Positions 53,661 to 64,000 of a stretch of 64,000 nt of DNA are shown here, piece after piece. Source of the DNA: Granulicella pectinivorans (GTDB lineage: Bacteria; Acidobacteriota; Terriglobia; Terriglobales; Acidobacteriaceae). The DNA lies in contig NZ_FOZL01000001.1 of assembly GCF_900114625.1 (NCBI RefSeq), positions 4,375,414 through 4,439,413 of the forward strand, read 5' to 3'. Positions within the stretch are counted from its first letter, which is position 1; every line of letters begins with the position of its first letter. Below the pieces are notes generated by a model. That model was given only the letters and a program-made list of their open reading frames with translations, was not told where the DNA came from and made no database searches. Made by a program: the position numbers and the translations under genes.

Positions 53661-54605
53661 ATGCACATTCAGCGTCAGCTCAAAGCAACTCGCGGTTTAG
53701 CAATATCCCTGGCGATGTTTACATCGCTTAGTCTCACGGCATTGGCTCAGGAAGCGACGATTGAAGGCCTGGTCACCGGAAGGAGTGGCTCTTCGATGTC
53801 AGTGAGGACTGCAGACAGTCCCAAGACCACCGTGCTTCTATCGGACAGCACAAAGGCAACAGAAAAGGGAGGCTTTCTCGGCTTGGATAGAAAAAGCCTT
53901 GGCATCACCGCCCTGGTTCCTGGCCTATCCGTGAAGGTCGAGGGTGCGTACAACCCTGATCACCAGTTGGTTGCTACGAAGGTCACATTCTCGCGGAGTT
54001 CGATGAAGACTGCGAGACAGATCGAGGCAGGCTTGAATCCCGTCAACGATCAGGTTGCGGCGGCGCAGGATCAACTTCGTACTGATCGCAAAGATCTCGA
54101 TCAAACCCAGCAGGATCTCGCAAAGAACACTCAGGATATCGACGCCACCAAGCAGGGACTCGCAGCCACGAATGAGATCACGACCGCAAATACACAGGGC
54201 GTCGGCCACGCAAACCAGCGAATCGGGGCTTTGGATCAGTACGCTACCAAGGGAAGCATTACCGTCAACTTCGCCAACGGGAAAGCTACGGTCACCAAGA
54301 AGGATAGGGATCAGCTTACCGAGTTCGTGAAATCTGCGGCGGATACGCCGGGTTACATGATTGAGGTACAGGGCTACGCTTCGACCTCAGGCTCTGCCGC
54401 CATGAATCAAAAGCTGAGCGCAGAACGTGCCGATGCTGTGCTGGCCATCATTCAGCAGACAGGTGTTGTTCCTATGACGAGGATTCTCGCGCCAGCCGCG
54501 ATGGGAACGACGAACCAAGTCGCAACCGAGCACTCCAGGAGCGCACAGGCTCAGAACCGCCGAGTGGTCGTCACGATCGTCGTCAATCAGGGAATCACCG
54601 GTTAG
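53661..54605 (+). CDS. OmpA-family peptidoglycan-associated outer-membrane protein
   Basis: A 314-aa exported protein. The signal peptide (about 1-30) ends TALAQ. A small beta-rich DUF5666-like domain (about 31-115) is followed by a helical, probably coiled-coil stretch (about 118-190, DQLRTDRKDLDQTQQDLAKNT). The OmpA C-terminal domain comes last: IEVQGYASTSGSAAMNQKLSAERADAVL (about 235-262) contains the Asp/Arg region that holds peptidoglycan, and NRRVVVTI closes it. AGGAG precedes the ATG at 53661. It should tether the outer membrane to the cell wall. It has a strong intrinsic terminator and is a single-gene unit. Confidence 0.88.
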   Translation: MHIQRQLKATRGLAISLAMFTSLSLTALAQEATIEGLVTGRSGSSMSVRTADSPKTTVLLSDSTKATEKGGFLGLDRKSLGITALVPGLSVKVEGAYNPDHQLVATKVTFSRSSMKTARQIEAGLNPVNDQVAAAQDQLRTDRKDLDQTQQDLAKNTQDIDATKQGLAATNEITTANTQGVGHANQRIGALDQYATKGSITVNFANGKATVTKKDRDQLTEFVKSAADTPGYMIEVQGYASTSGSAAMNQKLSAERADAVLAIIQQTGVVPMTRILAPAAMGTTNQVATEHSRSAQAQNRRVVVTIVVNQGITG

Positions 54606-54638
54606 AGAATTCATTTCGCAGTCAACGCCATCTAGAGA

Positions 54639-54678
54639 GGCTCTTGTCCTTAGCGATCGCTGGGACAAGAGCCTTTTT
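54639..54678 (+). terminator. Intrinsic terminator of the OmpA-like gene
   Basis: Perfect 11-base arms (GGCTCTTGTCC and GGACAAGAGCC) around a 13-base loop are followed directly by TTTTT. It starts 34 bases after the OmpA-like stop. Confidence 0.9.
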
Positions 54679-54837
54679 AGATGGCAAAGCAAATATACGA
54701 AGCGGGGCTACCACTCAAGGCATGGTTTGCCTTACCTTCTGCAGCAAGAGCTCCAAAGAGCGCACCACTTTATTCGACAGAGGAGCGCAGAATGGCATAC
54801 GTCGAGAGGTAACATAAATACGGATAAGTCCGCCCTT

Positions 54838-55257
54838 ATGACATTCGTCAGTCTCACCCGCTTGCGTATCCGCTCCATCCGCTACTTGCCTCTGTTTGCA
54901 ATCCACACCATGCGATCTCTGCGGCAAGTGAAGAAGGCCCCCGGATTTATCACCGGATCGCTCCTGCCCGACCGAAGCTGGGTGTTCTGGACCATGACAG
55001 CATGGGATGGGCGCGAAAGCATGCATCGATACATGATCACAGGGGCACACAAGACCGCAATGCCTCACCTGATGCACTGGTGCGACGAAGCCTCCGTCGC
55101 GCACTGGGAGCAAGAAGGCACTGCCCTCCCCTCCTGGGAGGAGGCTGACCAGAGAATGCGCCAGAGCGGTCGCGTCTCCAAGGTGAATCACCCTAGCCCT
55201 GAACATTCCGGGCTGAACTACAGGAAACCAAGAGCAACCGGCGGCGGAACGATTTAG
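54838..55257 (+). CDS. DUF3291-like protein
   Basis: A 139-aa soluble protein that resembles the DUF3291 / spheroidene-monooxygenase-like ferredoxin-fold group: FVSLTRLRIRSIRYLPLF at the start, APGFITGSLLPDRSWVFWTMTAWDG (about 35-60) and MHRYMITGAHKTAMPHL (about 62-78). No catalytic role is known to me for this subgroup. The start at 54838 is chosen because the core fold begins there; the ribosome binding site is poor and the frame is open further upstream. It ends in a region with no obvious terminator. Confidence 0.7.
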   Translation: MTFVSLTRLRIRSIRYLPLFAIHTMRSLRQVKKAPGFITGSLLPDRSWVFWTMTAWDGRESMHRYMITGAHKTAMPHLMHWCDEASVAHWEQEGTALPSWEEADQRMRQSGRVSKVNHPSPEHSGLNYRKPRATGGGTI

Positions 55258-55333
55258 CGTTTCTACCGCCCAGAACCCGTTTTATGGAGGCAGCGCACCG
55301 GTCGGAGAATCCACCAGTGCGCTGCAGACTTGC

Positions 55334-56224
55334 TTAGGCCAGCGTGTAGTCCATAGCATCCAGGTCGGCAATCAATCCTGGCCCGGTTGGCTTCCAATTG
55401 AGCTTCAGTTGCGTGAGCGCGCTGGAAGCAGGCATATTATGTCCGGCGAAACGGCCGAGCCAGCCGAAGTGGGCGTCGGCCTCTTCCGGCTTGATGCTAA
55501 CTACAGGTACCTTCAGCCCACGACCGATCGCTTCGGCTATGGCCTTCATGGAAACTCCCTCCTCGTCCACTGCGTGGTAGATCGCACCCGGTTCAGCCTT
55601 CTCAAATGCGAGGTGGTAGAGCCGCGCTACATCCGAGATATGCGCCGCCGGCCAACGATTGGCACCGTCTCCGATGTAGGCAGACACCCCTTTCTCGCGC
55701 GCCACCGCCGTCACGTAGGGCACCAGCCCCTGCTTGCGGGTGTCGTGCACCTGCGGCAACCTCACCACGGTGGTGTTTACCCCGAGTGCCGTCAGTTCCC
55801 GCATCAAGTCCTCTGAAGCAGCCCGCGGATTCCACGAAGCAGTTGGACCGTCTTCCGTAGATGGATTACCATCCACGGAGGACGCGATCGCCGTCCCGGA
55901 GGTCATCACAAAGGGGCGGTTCGACCCGAGCAATACCTCACCGATGGCCGCAATCGCCCTACGGTCATCGTCGCAGTTCTTCTGAAATTGCGAGAAGTCG
56001 TGATTGAACGCGAGATGAATCACCCCATCCGACTTGGCGGCTCCGTCACGGAGACTGTCGAGGTCTTCGATATTGCCGTACTGCACCGCGGCGCCGGCGG
56101 TGCGAAGCGCTTCGGCACCCGCCTCGGACCGGGTAAGTCCAAGAACCTCATGCCCTGCCTGAATCAACTTCGGAACGAGCGCCGAACCGATGAATCCTGG
56201 TGCACCGGTAACAAAGATACGCAT
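55334..56224 (-). CDS. Atypical SDR, NAD(P)-dependent epimerase/dehydratase-like
   Basis: A 296-aa cytoplasmic protein with the extended-SDR nucleotide-binding motif TGAPGFIGS (about residues 6-14) and conserved DGVIHLAF (about 66-73). The central SGTAIASS is present, but where the YxxxK catalytic pair is expected there is WNPRAASED, so it is of the atypical, possibly non-catalytic or altered-mechanism type. Its family often contains NAD(P)H-binding reductases. AAGGAG lies nine bases before the ATG. It is divergent from an AraC-type regulator, which is the usual layout of a regulator and its target. Confidence 0.85.
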   Translation of the reverse strand: MRIFVTGAPGFIGSALVPKLIQAGHEVLGLTRSEAGAEALRTAGAAVQYGNIEDLDSLRDGAAKSDGVIHLAFNHDFSQFQKNCDDDRRAIAAIGEVLLGSNRPFVMTSGTAIASSVDGNPSTEDGPTASWNPRAASEDLMRELTALGVNTTVVRLPQVHDTRKQGLVPYVTAVAREKGVSAYIGDGANRWPAAHISDVARLYHLAFEKAEPGAIYHAVDEEGVSMKAIAEAIGRGLKVPVVSIKPEEADAHFGWLGRFAGHNMPASSALTQLKLNWKPTGPGLIADLDAMDYTLA

Positions 56225-56288
56225 GATGAATCTCCTTTTTCATTCCATAAGTACGCGCCTAATGAGCGGTCCACTAGTAGATGGTTCT

Positions 56289-56294
56289 TATAAT
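56289..56294 (+). promoter_or_regulatory. -10 element of the AraC-type gene
   Basis: A perfect TATAAT lies 26 bases before the ATG at 56321. The resulting leader would be about 20 bases and has no Shine-Dalgarno sequence. No consensus -35 is present, which fits a promoter that needs an activator. Confidence 0.5.
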
Positions 56295-56320
56295 GTGGAC
56301 GATCTATACTGAAAGTCCTT

Positions 56321-57343
56321 ATGAATAGTCCGATCGTCCCATCAGCAACGGAATTTCAAGCGCAGTTAGTCACCCTGCCGCCCAGCCAGGCCGGTCAGGG
56401 ATCGGGCCAGTATATGGACCCGCTCTCCGAGGTGCTTGCCCTGATGAAGCCGCAGGTCTACGTCGCCGGAGGTTTTGCGGTCCTGGGCGACGCTGCGATC
56501 CACTTCCCAAGACATCAAGGGATCAAATGCTATGCCATGCTCGCCGGTCAGTGCTGGCTGGTCGTCGAAGGAGTAGCCGAGCCAGTACAGCTCAACGCCG
56601 GGGATTGTTTCCTTCTCCCACGTGGACTGCCCTTCCGGCTTGCAACTGACCTGTCACTGGAAGCGGTTCCATACACGGTCGCCCGGGCGCGGCTGGGAAT
56701 AAGCAGCGAAGCCCTTGGAATGATCAAAGGAGCGCGCTATATCGCCGGTGGCCACTTTTCGCTGACCGGAAGTCACGCCGGCATGCTTCTGCAATCTTTG
56801 CCTCCCGTCGTCCACATCCGGCGCGAATCTGACAAGGCTGCTATGCGCTGGTCTCTGGAACGTCTACGGGAAGAACTGCGCGACCCTAAGCCCGGTGGCT
56901 CGCTCATTGCGCAGCAGCTTGCTTACACGATGCTCATTCAGGCCCTTCGCCTGCATCTGAGCGACACGGCTAGCACAGGCCCCGGTTGGCTCTCGGCGCT
57001 GTCCGACAAGCATATGAGCATTGCTCTCGCTGCGATTCATGGTGATCCGGGATATCCGTGGACCCTGCAATCCTTAGCTGGACGCGTGGGGATGTCGCGC
57101 TCGGTCTTCGCGCTGCGATTCCGCGATAAAGTCGGCGATACACCCATGGAGTACCTCACCCGCTGGCGTATGCTCTTGGCTGCGGATCGCCTCAAGACAT
57201 CGTCTGACGGGCTCTCCACCATTGCAGAGTCGCTGGGCTACGACTCCGGAAGCGCATTCGGTAAAGCCTTCCGCCGGATTATGGGCTGTTCGCCGAGGCA
57301 ATACACGAAGGCTAGCCCTGTTTCCGTCGTATCAGGGGCATAA
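56321..57343 (+). CDS. AraC-family transcriptional regulator with cupin sensor
   Basis: A 340-aa regulator. Residues 35-215 form an AraC cupin_6-type sensor domain (GIKCYAMLAGQCWLVVEG, NAGDCFLLPRGLPFRL). Residues 235-330 form the double helix-turn-helix: WTLQSLAGRVGMSRSVFALRFRD and then LSTIAESLGYDSGSAFGKAFRR, ending GCSPRQYTK. It probably controls the divergent SDR gene, since the two start sites are only 96 bp apart. Effector unknown. The short, Shine-Dalgarno-free leader is noted separately. Confidence 0.92.
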   Translation: MNSPIVPSATEFQAQLVTLPPSQAGQGSGQYMDPLSEVLALMKPQVYVAGGFAVLGDAAIHFPRHQGIKCYAMLAGQCWLVVEGVAEPVQLNAGDCFLLPRGLPFRLATDLSLEAVPYTVARARLGISSEALGMIKGARYIAGGHFSLTGSHAGMLLQSLPPVVHIRRESDKAAMRWSLERLREELRDPKPGGSLIAQQLAYTMLIQALRLHLSDTASTGPGWLSALSDKHMSIALAAIHGDPGYPWTLQSLAGRVGMSRSVFALRFRDKVGDTPMEYLTRWRMLLAADRLKTSSDGLSTIAESLGYDSGSAFGKAFRRIMGCSPRQYTKASPVSVVSGA

Positions 57344-57462
57344 AGATCAAGCCCGATCGGGCGGGAGCATTTGTCGACTTCAAATTTTCCCCCTTGTGTT
57401 TTGTTGACTTGGTTCATGCTACGGTTTTGGGTGGTTTTGATGCAAGGTTGTTGGCAGACGTG

Positions 57463-57491
57463 AAAAGGCCCGTCCAGAGGACGGGCCTTTT
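57463..57491. terminator. Bidirectional terminator hairpin at the end of the rRNA operon
   Basis: Thirteen-base perfect arms (AAAAGGCCCGTCC and GGACGGGCCTTTT) around a 3-base loop. Read on the minus strand it ends the rRNA transcript just after 5S; on the plus strand it lies 120 bases after the AraC-type gene and is followed by a T-run. Confidence 0.88.
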
Positions 57492-57500
57492 TCGATTTAA

Positions 57501-57618
<118 letters not shown>

Positions 57619-57648
57619 AACTTGAGAATATCGCTCACGCGATCTTCC

Positions 57649-57794
57649 ACAACTGAATAGATTGGGTTGTATGTACCTTTGTTACTTGTATTGCGTAGTT
57701 TCCAAAAGGATATAACTACAAAGCTTGTATTGAATGTGTCTAGAACAGTGGACAGTTATGAAACTGTAGATTCACTGCGCAGAGTAAATTCTAT

Positions 57795-57796
<2 letters not shown>
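57649..57796 (-). other. 3' half of the 23S processing stem and 23S-5S spacer
   Basis: Three segments here pair exactly with segments upstream of 23S: 57782-57796 with 60741-60755 (15 bp), 57771-57778 with 60760-60767 (8 bp), and 57649-57667 with 60954-60972 (19 bp). Together they form the long helix cut by RNase III during pre-23S processing. Confidence 0.8.
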
Positions 57797-60740
<2,944 letters not shown>

Positions 60741-60742
<2 letters not shown>

Positions 60743-60972
60743 ATAGAATTTACTCGCACGCAGTGAAGAAACAACCTTCACCCTCACGGTAAATCTCTAG
60801 GTTTGATAATTGTCCACGCCTGTCTCGCGATCAACATTGCTGCTGATCGGTTGACGATTCTTATATTCTAAAGACACTCAATACTGATTGACAGCATCTT
60901 GCTTCCAGATAAAACCCAGAAGCTTGAAGCTGCTCAGCCTTGTAGTTATATTTACCCAATCTATTCAGTTGT
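60741..60972 (-). other. 5' half of the 23S processing stem
   Basis: Contains the partners of the 3' segments (see the 3' half) within the spacer between tRNA-Ala and 23S. The end at 60969-60980 is boxA-like (GATTTTTGACAA on the minus strand). Confidence 0.8.
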
Positions 60973-61131
60973 CAAAAATCATGAGAGCGTTTTGCATATC
61001 GCTATGCGTCGCTATCGCGCCCTTAGGCGGCTTGAGCATTCCTGCTCAAGATTCAACTACTACCCAGAAGGTAGAAGCTCAATCTCAAGCAGACATCACT
61101 TGTACTGCATCGAACCACATCGAGAAGAGGA
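60743..61131 (-). other. tRNA-Ala to 23S spacer
   Basis: A 389-bp non-coding spacer. Besides the 23S stem half, it has a hairpin with 7-bp arms (CTTGAGC/GCTCAAG) at about 61030-61050. No further gene is seen. Confidence 0.6.
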
Positions 61132-61207
61132 TGGTGGAGCTGACCGGGATCGAACCGATGACATCCTGCTTGCAAAGCAGGCGCTCTCCCAACTGAGCTA
61201 CAGCCCC
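61132..61207 (-). tRNA. tRNA-Ala (UGC)
   Basis: A 76-nt cloverleaf with acceptor GGGGCTG, D-arm AGCTCAGTTGGGAGAGC, anticodon TGC, T-loop GGTTCGATCC and encoded CCA. Standard member of the bacterial rRNA spacer. Confidence 0.95.
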
Positions 61208-61242
61208 ATCTGTTGTCAGTATAACCAACAACGCGGTAAAGG

Positions 61243-63123
<1,881 letters not shown>

Positions 63124-63484
63124 TCTTGGTTTGCATGCTTCCCAGCGACAGGGGTCGGGGAAGTTATCATGCGCCCCCCGGAGCTCGAAAACTCCCGGAG
63201 GTTTATAACTAGTGAGAATGACTAAACCAATTTCGTATCATCTCACGACTGGCATGTTCAACTATGTTGTCAAAGATCCAAACCGCATCCACCTAAGTGG
63301 GCGGCTTTTGGATCAAGGACCATCCGGGGCATAAGCCACACGGAACGTGTCCTCGAACTTGGTAGCGCTGTAGTGCGTCTTATAGTGTTGCCTACTCACT
63401 TCTCTTCATTACCAGAACCACTCAACCTCAGCAGGCTCCGTCGGAAGCGTTTCAGCAGCGCGTGACGTTTGCGCGAACTTTCTA

Positions 63485-63513
63485 AGAGTATCGAAGATTG
63501 ACTCACTTGTCAA
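63485..63513 (-). promoter_or_regulatory. rRNA promoter P2
   Basis: TTGACA (63513-63508), a 17-base spacer and TACTCT (63490-63485) on the minus strand. It lies about 360 bp upstream of the 16S 5' end. Confidence 0.75.
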
Positions 63514-63846
63514 CTTCATTCTCACTTCGCTCTCATCTCGACCGCTTCACACCGGAAGCGCCTATCGAATCGAAAACAACCGAGAAAACCACACTCTCAA
63601 GCTCACTACAGCACAAAAACTCAAAACATCGTAACGATCAAGACGCCGTAAACGACGAACAATCGCGGAGCACTTAGCTCCTGAACTTCTTCCTTCAACT
63701 GCAGTGGCTTGGGTTTGTTGTCGGCTGGCCCACTGTACTTCCAGGGCATTCAGACCGCGAACTCACACTTGGACTGCGCTCCGACATCCCTCATTATCGC
63801 CATAACTACTCGGCCGAGGTGCGAAGCTCATTTCTGCAACTTGGTT

Positions 63847-63875
63847 AGATTATCGCGTCTCCACTCTCGTGTCAA
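63847..63875 (-). promoter_or_regulatory. rRNA promoter P1
   Basis: TTGACA (63875-63870), a 17-base spacer and TAATCT (63852-63847) on the minus strand, about 720 bp upstream of 16S. Two tandem consensus-like promoters are typical of rRNA operons. Confidence 0.78.
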
Positions 63876-64000
63876 CCTCTAATCTCACCCGCCCCACCCA
63901 ACCTCCAAGCACCTCAGTAACCGGCCCGTCAGTCATGTGCGACTTCCCAAGACTAACCCCATCACAAAAACAACGCAACCCAAAAACTGTGGATTACGTG

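Larger units (their letters stand above)
63124..64000 (-). other. rRNA operon leader and promoter region
   Basis: An 877-bp non-coding region. It contains two promoters (listed), a boxA-like antitermination element at 63267-63279 (GGATCTTTGACAA on the minus strand), and the 5' halves of the 16S stem (63252-63263, 63347-63357). GC-rich leader hairpins lie at about 63136-63201. No gene is seen before the window ends. Confidence 0.7.

Overview
The window looks like chromosomal DNA of an acidobacterium of the Terriglobia type (Granulicella/Terriglobus/Edaphobacter-like). This is inferred from the GC-rich coding style, three TonB-dependent receptors of about 850-1150 aa (two clearly Oar-like) carrying an N-terminal carboxypeptidase-regulatory-like domain, and NHL/Ig-repeat surface proteins. 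No database search could be run, so the assignment is a judgement. I saw no insertion sequence, prophage or CRISPR array.

Layout. 142-11059: a polysaccharide utilisation locus. On the minus strand, in transcription order, it has a TonB receptor, a GH105 uronyl hydrolase, an unrecognised secreted protein, an MFS transporter and a GH20 hexosaminidase. A LacI-type regulator is divergent, with an 11-bp-arm palindrome just upstream of it. 11216-19213: an eight-gene minus-strand respiratory operon (oxidase subunits II-I-III, a membrane protein, a diheme cytochrome c, Rieske, a cytochrome b-c fusion, CtaG) that encodes a quinol-to-oxygen chain in one unit. 19580-21688: a GAF-GAF-PAS histidine kinase. 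21836-31089: a purine/nucleoside locus with TonB receptor, adenine deaminase, LysR regulator and exported nucleoside hydrolase on the minus strand and a divergent AzgA-type purine permease.

31240-39438: a surface-structure cluster with an 81-triplet collagen-like protein, a phage-tail-collar-domain protein, an NHL/Ig-repeat protein with an unusual C-terminus, and a small beta-barrel protein. 39876-44023: a tightly packed operon of an MFS exporter, a calcineurin-type phosphoesterase, an ArsB-like permease and a YdcZ-like protein. 44508-57343: mixed genes. These are a Gly/Lys-repeat exported protein, a DUF885 peptidase-like protein, a Tat-exported cupin, a clan-A glycosidase-like protein, a TonB receptor divergent from an MntR-type metal regulator with two tandem palindromic boxes between them, an OmpA-like protein with a strong terminator, a DUF3291-like protein, and a divergent SDR/AraC pair.

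57463-64000: a complete minus-strand rRNA operon, 16S-tRNA-Ile(GAU)-tRNA-Ala(UGC)-23S-5S. It has two 17-bp-spaced promoters, boxA-like elements, processing stems around 16S and 23S that can be read from the sequence, and a terminator hairpin.

How the genes work together: three of the modules pair an outer-membrane TonB receptor with matching periplasmic, inner-membrane and regulatory parts (glycan, purine, metal). Several exported proteins appear to start at TTG behind a strong Shine-Dalgarno sequence, so ATG-only gene models would be wrong here. The 1-141 stretch before the GH20 stop shows nothing recognisable.
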